This document shows, in pieces, positions 17,890 through 26,521 of a stretch of DNA of 64,000 bases. A program made the translations under genes and the position numbers. The notes beneath the pieces were generated by a model. It did not search any database. It saw nothing but the letters and a program-made list of their open reading frames with translations, and had not been told where the DNA came from. Origin of the DNA: Caldifermentibacillus hisashii. GTDB lineage: Bacteria; Bacillota; Bacilli; Bacillales; Caldibacillaceae. The DNA lies in NCBI RefSeq assembly GCF_027568575.1, contig NZ_JANUVP010000016.1. One strand, written 5' to 3'. Position 1 is the stretch's first letter. Each line of letters starts with the position of its first letter.

Positions 17890-17943
17890 GAAGACCGCTA
17901 GATTCTCATACCTACTTTTGTGTGGGAATTGGTGGTCTTTTTT
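17890..17943 (+). terminator. Leader terminator upstream of the tandem-HTH regulator
   Basis: AAGACC...GATTCTCA pairs with TGGGAATT...GGTCTT, followed by TTTTT. A TATAAT -10 box lies upstream at 17862-17867, so the promoter precedes the terminator. Confidence 0.7.
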
Positions 17944-17972
17944 GCGTTTTTTATATGAAAGGAAGGGAGTTT

Positions 17973-18371
17973 ATGAAATTAAATGAAGTTTATCCCTTAG
18001 ACAATATTGAGCGACTAATTTTGTTAAGAAGGCAATTAAATATGACTCAATTTCAATTCGCAAAAGAAATAGGGATTAGCCCTAGTACTCTAAGTCAAAT
18101 CGAAAGGGGGGTATCTTTATTAAATGAAAACGTATTGAATAAAATTAAAATCTATTCTCCTATAAATATTTATGAAGTTAATCCTACCAACAGTGTGGAA
18201 CGGTTATTTTTAATAAGAATACGGCTAAAATTGAGTCAGGAACAATTCGCAAAAGAAATAGGGGTAAGTACCAGTTATCTTGGCCAAATTGAAAGAGGCG
18301 AATATATCATGACTAACAGTTTCTTAGAAAAATTAGAGGATTTTTTGCAAAAGGAGACCCATAAATTATGA
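17973..18371 (+). CDS. Tandem XRE-type helix-turn-helix regulator
   Basis: 132 residues made of two HTH_3 repeats. The first (RRQLNMTQFQFAKEIGISPS) ends TLSQIERG and the second (RIRLKLSQEQFAKEIGVSTS) ends YLGQIERG. Two XRE domains in one short chain suggest a protein that binds paired half-sites without dimerising. ATG 17973 follows GGAAGGGAG; upstream in-frame codons run into the leader terminator. It overlaps the next gene by 4 nt. It may regulate the following operon or the nearby conjugation operon. Confidence 0.75.
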   Translation: MKLNEVYPLDNIERLILLRRQLNMTQFQFAKEIGISPSTLSQIERGVSLLNENVLNKIKIYSPINIYEVNPTNSVERLFLIRIRLKLSQEQFAKEIGVSTSYLGQIERGEYIMTNSFLEKLEDFLQKETHKL

Positions 18372-19744
18372 AGTCAAGGTTAATTTACTTCGCAGTTGAA
18401 GAAGAATATAAAATATTTTTGGAAAAATATCTGCTGGAAAATTATCCAAACAGTAAGATTAAAGATGTTTCAGAAAACAATGATATTCTTCCAATCATAC
18501 AATCTGAGTTTTTTTTATTCATTGTGACAATTGATCGGTTACAAAATTTCAAACAAATTCAACAACTGCAACTTGGCGGAATGGTGTATGTCTTGGATAA
18601 AAAATCTCCATATTCGGTACAGGAAATAAATCATTGCCTACGGGTTTATAAGGACGTTTTTAATTTTGAATTAATCAACATGGAGGAGAAAGACCAACAT
18701 AAAGAAGATAATTTACAAGGTTCTACCCCTGTACAGTTAATGAATAAAGAGAAAACAAAGCCTAAACAAGTTTCAGAACCTAAACCATCTCTAAGGGAAG
18801 AAAACGATTCTATTACATTGAGTGAATACAATCATTTCAATCCGATTATTCTAGAAAAATATCCTGAAACCATTAAAGAAGAAAGGGCATTTGAAGATAA
18901 ATATATTCGAGCACACGAGGTAGTAAAAATAAATTTCCTATACAATAAGTCAAATATAAATAAAAAAGTTGCATTTTGGTCGCCTTTACATACATCGGAT
19001 ACTGTTTTCCATATTCTGTTTAATTTTGCCATATATTTAGCCCGATATGATATAAGTGTAGGCGTTTTAGAACCCATCTCAAAGTATCCGTTACCACTAT
19101 TAGAATTGACTTTATCCCAATATACCCAAAAACCAAAAGGGTGGATACATGCAATGGAACCATATTTTTCAGAAAAGGATTTTGATCCACATCTTGCAAG
19201 GTGGCAATATAAAAATGTGGATTGGCATCCGTTAAATAATGAAATTATAAGTCAAAAGTGGACTGATGATGATATTTCCGTATACATGAATGTCATATCA
19301 AATTGTAATGTGGGCTTAATTATTTTCCCAGAAGGCAGGATGGATCCTTATTATATCGAAAAAACCTTATCATTGATACATGAACTATGGGTTTTTGTTG
19401 ACCACAGAAAGCAGCTTTATCAATGGACTCAGTTTATTAAAGAACTGGATATCAATTATCCAAATTTACAAATAAAGTTAGTTTATTATGATGCGCTTGA
19501 TGAAAACCACGCAAAATATATAGCGGAGGAAATGGGCTATCCTTTAGTTTCTGTCATACCACCTATACACAGCGAAGTCTTAGATACCCAATTAACCTCT
19601 AAAATTTTACTAGAATCGGATTTAGGAAGGGGAAAACTGGAGCCTGCTTTCAAGCGTATGTTCGATAACTTACATCTACCCCAGATAGGGAAAAGGAAAA
19701 AAAGAATATGGGGAATTTTAAAAAGTCTTTTCCTCTATATTTAG
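18368..19744 (+). CDS. ParA/CpaE-like protein without a canonical P-loop
   Basis: 458 residues. The N-terminal ~110 resemble a receiver-like domain as in CpaE proteins. After a charged linker, the C-terminal ~270 have the strand-helix pattern of a MinD/ParA fold (NKKVAFWSPLHTSDTVFHIL, then GVLEPI, then NVGLIIFPEG). Where ParA proteins have KGGxGKT this one has SPLHTSDT, so ATP binding is doubtful. It starts inside the HTH gene (ATGA overlap) and so is cotranscribed. Role unknown; a degenerate partition or positioning ATPase is my inference. Confidence 0.55.
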   Translation: MKSRLIYFAVEEEYKIFLEKYLLENYPNSKIKDVSENNDILPIIQSEFFLFIVTIDRLQNFKQIQQLQLGGMVYVLDKKSPYSVQEINHCLRVYKDVFNFELINMEEKDQHKEDNLQGSTPVQLMNKEKTKPKQVSEPKPSLREENDSITLSEYNHFNPIILEKYPETIKEERAFEDKYIRAHEVVKINFLYNKSNINKKVAFWSPLHTSDTVFHILFNFAIYLARYDISVGVLEPISKYPLPLLELTLSQYTQKPKGWIHAMEPYFSEKDFDPHLARWQYKNVDWHPLNNEIISQKWTDDDISVYMNVISNCNVGLIIFPEGRMDPYYIEKTLSLIHELWVFVDHRKQLYQWTQFIKELDINYPNLQIKLVYYDALDENHAKYIAEEMGYPLVSVIPPIHSEVLDTQLTSKILLESDLGRGKLEPAFKRMFDNLHLPQIGKRKKRIWGILKSLFLYI

Positions 19745-19860
19745 AAAGGTAGCAGTAAGGAATTGATTCCTTCTTTCAAATCATGCTATTATAATAATAT
19801 AAACTTTTATATTTTTTTATTTTTTGGCTGTCTTTATAAGATAAGCGGTACAAAGAAGAT

Positions 19861-19932
19861 AAGTGATCTTTGGATCAGAGGGATGAGTTTTCATGTAAAA
19901 AACTCTTTCTGTTGTCCATTGATCACTTTTTT
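19861..19932 (+). terminator. Leader terminator upstream of the DUF4258 gene
   Basis: Outer AAGTGATC/GATCACTT with a long inner stem around GAGTTTT/AAAACTC, then TTTTTT. The GGAGGTG ribosome binding site follows within 15 nt. Confidence 0.75.
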
Positions 19933-19955
19933 ATTTATCAATGGAGGTGAAAAAA

Positions 19956-20249
19956 ATGAACATGAAAGAAATCAGGAAATCATTAATGACGGGGAAAGGA
20001 AGTTTCATTAAGAGTAATCATACTAGAAAAAGGATGGAAAAACGTGGTTATTCCAATGCCGACATCGTTGCTGCCATTTTTAACGGAACGATCGTTGAAC
20101 GACAAGGCAATACAAAAGTGGTTATTGCCGGGAAAGACAAAGATGAGAATCCCATTGTGATTATTCTGGCTCAAATGGCTATAGATTATTTTGTTATTGT
20201 GACGGTCATGCCTCCAACGGATCACACTCGTTTTTCTGACTGTATTTAG
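19956..20249 (+). CDS. DUF4258-family protein
   Basis: 97 residues with the DUF4258-like pattern: NHTRKRMEKRGYSNADI near the N-terminus, then a beta-rich half. DUF4258 relatives include RelE/BrnT-like toxin folds, but no antitoxin gene adjoins it. ATG 19956 is 8 nt after GGAGGTG; the earlier ATG (19941) overlaps that site. It is followed by the primase gene after 15 nt. Confidence 0.6.
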   Translation: MNMKEIRKSLMTGKGSFIKSNHTRKRMEKRGYSNADIVAAIFNGTIVERQGNTKVVIAGKDKDENPIVIILAQMAIDYFVIVTVMPPTDHTRFSDCI

Positions 20250-20264
20250 AAAGGAGAGATTAAC

Positions 20265-21521
20265 ATGAAACTGTTAAGAAAAACTCGTATACCACATTGG
20301 TACGAATATTATCGCACTCCGTGTCCAATATGTGGTCATGTAGGGGGATGTATGGTTAACGAAAAAGGGGATCGGGTAGCTTGTATTAGAGTTGAAAGTG
20401 AACGCTACTTTTCCAGGAATTCTGCCCTTCCCAGCTATCTCCATTTCTTAAAACCTAAGAATATACAAAAAGTGGAAATAGACGATGCAGATGAATATCA
20501 AAATACGTACAAAAGTGAAGACAGTACATTAGACTATGTATATCGAGCATTTTTGGAATATCTTGAATTAACGGACAGTCATTATCAGCATTTAATATCT
20601 CCAAAAAGAGAGCTTTCAGATAAACAAATTGTCATACGCCAATATAGTAGTTTCCCTGAAAGACCGTGGGAGATTGTTAAAATGCTATCCGAAGATTATG
20701 GAATAACCGATTTTACAGGTGTTCCAGGATTTTATCTAAAAGATAATAAGTATTGGACCATAGCAGGTACAAGTGGTATTCTGATACCATATCGGAATCA
20801 TTATAATCAAATCGTTGGATTTCAATATCGCATAGACCATCCACCGAATGTCGTGGAAATAAAATCAAATCGGCAAGGATGGAAAGCGATAATCAAGGAA
20901 CAACCGGATTTAGTCCAAGTATTACTTGATGGACAAGTCATATTTGAGAAACATGTACCATTAAGTAAAAAGTGGACAAATATTATTCATGATGGAGAGA
21001 TGCTAGGATGGATTCGTGTAGCGAAAGGACAACGGTATTATTGGTTGAGTTCAGCCAATAAACCACAAGGAACAGGTTCAGGAAATCCCGCTCCCATTCA
21101 CGTTGCCGTACCTATATCCATCCTTAAAAAATGGAAAAGTGGAACACTTCAAAAGGCTAAAACTGTTTGGCTTACGGAGGGGCCATTAAAAGCAGATATC
21201 TCCTCAGATTTAATCGAAAAATATTACGATTCAGCCGAACTGGAAAAAATAGGTACAACTTTCTTAGCCCTTCCTGGTGTTGGAGCATGGAGACTGGCCT
21301 TACCCATTATGAAAGAAATGAGTGTAGAAAATGTAAATCTATGCTTCGATGCAGATGCTCTTTCTAATCCTCAAGTGAAAAAGCATCTTATTGAATGTGC
21401 AAAATTTTTAAAAGCACAGGGATACAAAGGAAATCTGGTTATTTGGAATGAATCTGAGGGAAAAGGAATTGATGATCTCCTCAATAATAAAAAGCTCCCT
21501 CATGTAAAAAAATTATTTTAG
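20265..21521 (+). CDS. Plasmid primase-like protein, zinc finger plus Toprim-like (DUF3854) domain
   Basis: 418 residues. The N-terminus has a zinc-ribbon (CPICGHVGGC ... RVACIRV). The C-terminal domain shows Toprim-like motifs: the acidic strand VWLTEGPLKADI and the LCFDADAL motif with paired Asp. This matches DUF3854-type primases of plasmids, which synthesise RNA primers. ATG follows AAAGGAGAG. It belongs with the DUF4258 gene. Confidence 0.75.
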   Translation: MKLLRKTRIPHWYEYYRTPCPICGHVGGCMVNEKGDRVACIRVESERYFSRNSALPSYLHFLKPKNIQKVEIDDADEYQNTYKSEDSTLDYVYRAFLEYLELTDSHYQHLISPKRELSDKQIVIRQYSSFPERPWEIVKMLSEDYGITDFTGVPGFYLKDNKYWTIAGTSGILIPYRNHYNQIVGFQYRIDHPPNVVEIKSNRQGWKAIIKEQPDLVQVLLDGQVIFEKHVPLSKKWTNIIHDGEMLGWIRVAKGQRYYWLSSANKPQGTGSGNPAPIHVAVPISILKKWKSGTLQKAKTVWLTEGPLKADISSDLIEKYYDSAELEKIGTTFLALPGVGAWRLALPIMKEMSVENVNLCFDADALSNPQVKKHLIECAKFLKAQGYKGNLVIWNESEGKGIDDLLNNKKLPHVKKLF

Positions 21522-21582
21522 TAAAGTTTTTCGTATCAGGGAATCGGAAGTTTCAATATAAAAAGTGAAATGAGGTTTGCCT

Positions 21583-22473
21583 ATGTCTTCAATACAAATT
21601 GATTTCGATGGGAACTGGAAACGGGTTGTTGGTTCACTATTCGAATACTTTCTAACCTTCTTTGCTCCAAATTTAGCGGAATTAGTGGACTGGTCTAGAC
21701 AACCTGATGACTTAAACAGAGAGCTACAGCGATTGCAACCGGAAGGAAGGTCTAAGAATAGAGAAGCTGATAGTCTGTATCGTGTTCATCTAAAAGATCA
21801 ATCGACTATTCCGGTATTGGTTCATATAGAAGTTCAAGGATGGGATGATGTCGATTTCCATAGAAGGATGTTTCAATATTTTTATCGGATTTTCGATCTT
21901 TACGGTGAAAATATTTATACATTGGTTATCTATATAAATGACAATGAAAAATATATGCCTAACCGCTATCAATATGAATTTTATGGAACCAAATTATATT
22001 TTGAGTTCAATACCTATGTAGTAATAGACCAACAAGAGGAAGAATTGGTTCAATCTCCAAATCCATTTAGTTTTGTTGTGTTAGCAGCAAAAAAAGCGGT
22101 ACAAATAAAAACAAAAAATGAAGTTACAAAGTATGAAATAAAAAGGCAATTATTGGGTATCCTATCTGAACAAATAAGAAGGAATACCTTAGATAACAAA
22201 ACAGTTGCCGCATTATTTCGTTTCGTTGATAATATAATTAAGCTAGATAACCTGCAGGCTAAATTCAAACGTGAAGTAATAGACGAATGGGAGGGTGGTT
22301 TCATGCTTTCTTATGATGAAGAAATAAAACAAGAGGGAATCAAACAAGGCAAAGAGCAAGGAATCAAGGTAATAAAATTATTGCTTGAAGAAGTGCCGAT
22401 AGAAGATATTGCTAAGAAATTAAATCTTTCTATAAAGGAGGTCATAGAAATTAGAGATAAGTTCTATCAATAA
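21583..22473 (+). CDS. Rpn-family recombination-promoting nuclease (PD-(D/E)XK)
   Basis: 296 residues. The pattern READSLYRV ... PVLVHIEVQG, then HRRMFQYFYRIF, fits RpnA-like nucleases (PDDEXK_4-like): an acidic residue, then E-x-Q within a strand. Rpn proteins cut DNA and stimulate RecA-independent recombination; homologues are often called transposases. ATG 21583 follows TGAGG; a TTG two codons earlier is possible. A strong terminator follows. Confidence 0.7.
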   Translation: MSSIQIDFDGNWKRVVGSLFEYFLTFFAPNLAELVDWSRQPDDLNRELQRLQPEGRSKNREADSLYRVHLKDQSTIPVLVHIEVQGWDDVDFHRRMFQYFYRIFDLYGENIYTLVIYINDNEKYMPNRYQYEFYGTKLYFEFNTYVVIDQQEEELVQSPNPFSFVVLAAKKAVQIKTKNEVTKYEIKRQLLGILSEQIRRNTLDNKTVAALFRFVDNIIKLDNLQAKFKREVIDEWEGGFMLSYDEEIKQEGIKQGKEQGIKVIKLLLEEVPIEDIAKKLNLSIKEVIEIRDKFYQ

Positions 22474-22483
22474 TTCGTTTACG

Positions 22484-22510
22484 AAAAGCCCAAAATTTTG
22501 GGCTTTTTTT
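22484..22510 (+). terminator. Terminator after the Rpn gene
   Basis: AAAAGCCCAAAA/TTTTGGGCTTTT followed by T residues. Confidence 0.9.
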
Positions 22511-22591
22511 TATGAATAATTTTTATCTGACTCGGTAACCAATACTAGGCTGAAGTGCTTCGGAGCTGGTAATGCAAAAACTATTTAACTA

Positions 22592-22620
22592 TTGACCAAT
22601 TAATTGAATTGAATTATTAT
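22592..22620 (+). promoter_or_regulatory. Promoter of the conjugation operon
   Basis: TTGACC at 22592-22597 and TATTAT at 22615-22620 with 17 nt between. It lies just upstream of the leader terminator that precedes the pilin gene. Confidence 0.65.
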
Positions 22621-22648
22621 AAAAACATAGAAATACATAATAAACGGG

Positions 22649-22716
22649 AAAGCCCCGAGGAAACAATAGGTTGTATACAATGTATACATTTCTATCTGTT
22701 TTCTTGGGGTTTTTTT
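22649..22716 (+). terminator. Leader terminator of the conjugation operon
   Basis: AAGCCCCGAGGAAACA pairs with TGTTTTCTTGGGGTTTT, with an inner GTATAC...GTATAC palindrome, followed by TTTTTT. The next element is the AAAGGAGG ribosome binding site of the pilin gene. An approximately 11-kb operon thus starts with a terminator. Confidence 0.8.
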
Positions 22717-22737
22717 GTTTTCTAAAGGAGGGAGAAA

Positions 22738-23124
22738 ATGAGTAAATTATCAGCAGTAAAAGGCAAATGGAATAAACTTGGAATTTCCCTAGCCGTGGCT
22801 CTTGGAATTACACCATTTATGGTATCTAATGAAGCCTATGCCGCAAATGATGCCTGGAAAAAGGCAGGGATAACACCGGATGGAAACCTAAAAAACAGCT
22901 CTATCTACAGTGATTTGGACAGCATTATTTATTTAATTATGGCTGTTGGTGGATTCTGGGTTATTGCCTGCTTATTGTTTGCAGGTATGAAACTATCAGC
23001 AGCACAAGGTAACCCACAAGCTAGAACCCAAGGATTCATCGGTCTTGCAATGGCGGCTATCGGGCTATTCATAATTGTCAAAAGCTATGACATCGCTGGA
23101 TGGATTGCCGGATTTGGTGGTTGA
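22738..23124 (+). CDS. VirB2-like pilin / small membrane subunit of the T4SS
   Basis: 128 residues. A signal peptide with cleavage likely after AYA (about residue 35) is followed by two hydrophobic helices separated by a short basic loop (GNPQARTQG). This fits the VirB2/TrbC class that forms the conjugation surface subunit. First gene of the operon. A hairpin downstream separates it from prgI and could raise its transcript level relative to later genes. Confidence 0.7.
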   Translation: MSKLSAVKGKWNKLGISLAVALGITPFMVSNEAYAANDAWKKAGITPDGNLKNSSIYSDLDSIIYLIMAVGGFWVIACLLFAGMKLSAAQGNPQARTQGFIGLAMAAIGLFIIVKSYDIAGWIAGFGG

Positions 23125-23159
23125 TCGTATTTCTTGATTTTATTATTCATTTTTATGTT

Positions 23160-23187
23160 TGACCCCTCTTACAAAGTAGAGGGGTCA
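23160..23187 (+). promoter_or_regulatory. Intercistronic hairpin after the VirB2-like gene
   Basis: GACCCCTCT and AGAGGGGTC arms without a T run. It may stabilise the 3' end of the pilin message rather than terminate it. Confidence 0.5.
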
Positions 23188-23220
23188 AATATTAATAAAG
23201 AAGGATGGTGGGTGATTCTC

Positions 23221-23562
23221 GTGAGAAGAGTTACTGTTCCAATAGATATGAGTTCTGAACAAAAAACAATACTAGGTATTATGTCCAAAAGACAGTTAAT
23301 TTACTTAATTGTTGGTGGAGCAATTCTGTATGTTTGGTTCCCATTCATTTTTAAATTGTTTCCTAATTTAGTATTGGGTTTTATATTTTCTGTGGTTTTT
23401 TCCCTTCCAATTATTGGTGCCGTTTTTGTCCTTGGTTTTACAAAAAAGAGAAAACACGCTTTAAATTATGATCATTATTTACTAATTAAAGTTGGTTATA
23501 AAAAGCAACTTGGTATATGGCGAAAAGGGAAATATCCAAAAGAATGGATGGTGCGTAAATAA
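23221..23562 (+). CDS. PrgI-family (VirB3-like) membrane protein
   Basis: 113 residues with two membrane helices after a short N-terminus (RRVTVPIDMSSEQKTILG), then a basic C-terminus. This is the PrgI pattern, the VirB3-like partner of VirB4 in Gram-positive conjugation. GTG 23221 is my choice; GTG 23212 and an upstream TTG are in frame. Its stop overlaps the next ATG by one base, so translation is coupled. Confidence 0.75.
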   Translation: MRRVTVPIDMSSEQKTILGIMSKRQLIYLIVGGAILYVWFPFIFKLFPNLVLGFIFSVVFSLPIIGAVFVLGFTKKRKHALNYDHYLLIKVGYKKQLGIWRKGKYPKEWMVRK

Positions 23563-24461
23563 TGATGGATTTGTTAATTATGGGAGGTTTTGGAATAGCT
23601 CTTTATGTATTTTATAAATGGATGGTAAAAGAGCCCATTTTACCGTGGAAGGAGAAAAATGAAACTGAAGCAATACCCATCAAAAGAAAAAAGAGGAAGA
23701 AGGATATTCAATTGGATGAGGAGCCGAAACTTTTTGAAGAATTATTCGATGATGTTTCGGATATTAGTAATCATATGATTCGGTTTAAAGATAACACGTT
23801 TGCCATGATTGCAGAAGTAGAACCGGTTAACTATTTTTTAAAAAGTCAGGAGGAACAAGAAGCAATTGACTCCATATTTGAAGGTTGGCTTGCGTCCATT
23901 ACTTATCCAGTAGGTATTTATTTACAAAACCGATTTATTGATATATCTGAACCAGTGGAAAATATGCAAAAAAACATGAAAGAAGCTGAAGACCTAAATG
24001 CTGATGCATTTAGTTTTGGACAGGCAATGATACAAGACTTGATAAAATGGCAAAGAAGTTCACCACGTTATGAAACAAAAAGATATATTGTATTTTCACA
24101 CAAAGTTAATATCCACGATATAAATGCAGAATCCAAAGAAGAGTTGGAAGAAAAATTAATTGAAAAGACATTTTCTGAATTGTATCGACGGATAAACGCT
24201 GCAAAAGCTCAACTACGCAAGGCTGAGATAGGGATTTCCCTCTTGCCAACTGAAGGAATTTACGAATTATTATATTACACCTTTAATCGCCGGAAAGCAG
24301 TAAAAGTTCGGTTTAAAGATATTGTAGAACAAGAAAAAAACGCCTTATATGTGACAGCTATTCAGTCAGATGAACGGATTGAAGCAGTAAAGGAGGTTAT
24401 TAAGGAAAATGAACTTGAGGAAGAAGGAAAAGAAACCTATTCAGAACAAAAAATCAGCTAA
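23562..24461 (+). CDS. VirB4 N-terminal half (TraC-like) as a separate protein
   Basis: 299 residues: one N-terminal membrane helix, a basic linker (KRKKRKKD), then the domain that normally precedes the VirB4 ATPase (MIRFKDNTFAMIAEVEP ... KRYIVFSHKVN). It has no P-loop. It ends inside the next gene (53-nt overlap in another frame), so the two proteins together correspond to one VirB4. Gene fission or a frameshift are both possible. Confidence 0.7.
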   Translation: MMDLLIMGGFGIALYVFYKWMVKEPILPWKEKNETEAIPIKRKKRKKDIQLDEEPKLFEELFDDVSDISNHMIRFKDNTFAMIAEVEPVNYFLKSQEEQEAIDSIFEGWLASITYPVGIYLQNRFIDISEPVENMQKNMKEAEDLNADAFSFGQAMIQDLIKWQRSSPRYETKRYIVFSHKVNIHDINAESKEELEEKLIEKTFSELYRRINAAKAQLRKAEIGISLLPTEGIYELLYYTFNRRKAVKVRFKDIVEQEKNALYVTAIQSDERIEAVKEVIKENELEEEGKETYSEQKIS

Positions 24462-26502
24462 CGACAAGAAAGAAAAGACAAAAGTTCAAAAACAAGAAGA
24501 TGTTGGACCCGATTATCAATTGGATACGAAACCTACTATGTGGGAAGTCATTTCACCAGATGGGATAAAAATTGACGCAGAAGATTATGGAATCATTAAG
24601 CAGTCACTAGGGACAAATACATATTTTCGACCAGTTTTTATTCCTCGGGATGGGTATCCTCGAAAAATGGAAACAAATTGGATTTATCAATTAACAAATA
24701 GTGGGGAAATAGATATCCATATTGATATTCATAAAGTAGGGAAATCTGAAGCTGTACGTACATTACAAAGACAGATTACAATGCTCGAGTCGAACCTATC
24801 TTTCCAAACAAAAAGAGGGAATATTGACCAAATTAATGATTTAACCAGTAAAATCCGAGATACAGATTTATTAATGTCTGAAATCCAATTTTCGGAGAAT
24901 GACATGTATAACGTTGGAACACTTTGCATGTTATATGGTCAGAGCAAAAAAGAACTTGATCGTTATAGCGAAGCATTGGAAGATGCAATGGCCAGTATGT
25001 TTTTTTCTTTAACATCGACATGGGGACGAGTAAAAAAGGGATTTCGTAGTATCTTACCATTTGGAAAAAACGAAATTCAAGACTCCTACCGGAACATCGA
25101 CAGACGAGCTTTATCTACCTTCGCACCATTCATTAGTGGAAGTGGTAAGTATATGGGGGGAGTTCCCATAGGAATTAATCAAATTACGGGACAACTTGAA
25201 TTTATTAATAGTTTTGGTAACGATGAATACCGTCCACAGAATTACAACATGTTTATTATTGGAATTTCCGGTAGTGGTAAATCTGTTGCAATGAAATTAT
25301 TAATTGCTCGTGAACTTACAGGAGCAAATATTTATGCAAGATTAATAGACCCAGAAGGCGAGTTTATTCGGATTACCAAGCGTCTTGGGGGAATAAACCT
25401 GAACATCAATGAAGAAGAGGATATATGCATCAATCCACTAGCTATCAATTTTAGCGACATTCCTCTTGACGAACAAGATGAAGAACTAGAGCTTTTAGAA
25501 GAAACAGATGACCGTGAAATTGTTGAAAAGAACGGTAAAAAATATGTTCGTTTTGTTCCATTGAAAGAAAAATTGAATGATTCATTAGATTTTTTTGACA
25601 TTATCGTTAGAGGGAAAAATGGGGAAGATCAAGGACTAGATGTTTTTGAAAGAAACTATTTGGAAGAAGCAATTCAGTACATCTACACAGAAAAGTTGAA
25701 ATTAACATCTCACCCAGATTCACTGTTTGAAAACAAAGTCGTGCAAATTGATAATCAATTAATTCAATCTAAAGTAAGAAAACCTGAGCCTACTATTTCA
25801 GATGTCTTTGAATATCTAACTGAGCATTATATCAAAGAACCAAAAGCTTCACGAATAATTGCGGCCATCCGCCCATTTTTACGGACGGGTTCAAAACCAA
25901 TTTTTGACGGACAAACTTATTTAGGAAAAGGAGTTAACCAATCCTTGCAAGAAGCACGTCTGGTCAATTTTAACATTAGTAAAATGGAAGAAGGATTTTT
26001 AAAACCTATTGCTTATCACGTTATTTTAAATTACTTATGGGAACATTTTGTGAAAAATGCAGATAATGCAACGAAAAAGAAATTTGTTTATGCTGATGAA
26101 GCATGGACGCTTATTGATTCTGAACAAACCGTTTCATTTATGGAGAAACTTGCAAGAAGGGCTCGAAAAAGAAATGCAGGACTCCGCATAGCCTCGCAGG
26201 ATTTTGTTCGGTTTGTAATCAATCCCAAGGCAAGAGGTATCTTACAGAATACTTATTCGTATTTATTCCTTCAGCAAAACAAGATTGATAGAAAAGCTAT
26301 CGAAGAAAATTTCGATTTATCAGCAAGAGAGCTTGAGATAATTTTTGGAATGCCTGGAAAAGGGGAAGGAATCTTACGTATTGGGAACAGTTCAATTTGG
26401 CTACAAACCAATCCAAGTGAAGAAGAGTTATTCCTAATTGAATCCAATCCGGCTGTTTACGAGGAAAGAATGAAGCAGAAACGAATGAGAAACCTTCAAT
26501 AG
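24409..26502 (+). CDS. VirB4-like T4SS ATPase
   Basis: 697 residues. Walker A is IIGISGSGKSVAMK in the middle, and FVYADEAWTLID is the Walker B region. The downstream RRARKRNAGLRIASQD motif is typical of VirB4/TraC ATPases, which power substrate transfer. ATG 24409 lies within the previous gene; AAGGAGG is 12 nt upstream and AAGGA directly before it. Its N-terminal ~110 residues extend the TraC-like region begun by the previous ORF. Confidence 0.88.
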   Translation: MNLRKKEKKPIQNKKSANDKKEKTKVQKQEDVGPDYQLDTKPTMWEVISPDGIKIDAEDYGIIKQSLGTNTYFRPVFIPRDGYPRKMETNWIYQLTNSGEIDIHIDIHKVGKSEAVRTLQRQITMLESNLSFQTKRGNIDQINDLTSKIRDTDLLMSEIQFSENDMYNVGTLCMLYGQSKKELDRYSEALEDAMASMFFSLTSTWGRVKKGFRSILPFGKNEIQDSYRNIDRRALSTFAPFISGSGKYMGGVPIGINQITGQLEFINSFGNDEYRPQNYNMFIIGISGSGKSVAMKLLIARELTGANIYARLIDPEGEFIRITKRLGGINLNINEEEDICINPLAINFSDIPLDEQDEELELLEETDDREIVEKNGKKYVRFVPLKEKLNDSLDFFDIIVRGKNGEDQGLDVFERNYLEEAIQYIYTEKLKLTSHPDSLFENKVVQIDNQLIQSKVRKPEPTISDVFEYLTEHYIKEPKASRIIAAIRPFLRTGSKPIFDGQTYLGKGVNQSLQEARLVNFNISKMEEGFLKPIAYHVILNYLWEHFVKNADNATKKKFVYADEAWTLIDSEQTVSFMEKLARRARKRNAGLRIASQDFVRFVINPKARGILQNTYSYLFLQQNKIDRKAIEENFDLSARELEIIFGMPGKGEGILRIGNSSIWLQTNPSEEELFLIESNPAVYEERMKQKRMRNLQ

Positions 26503-26521
26503 AAAGGAGGATATAACTTTT

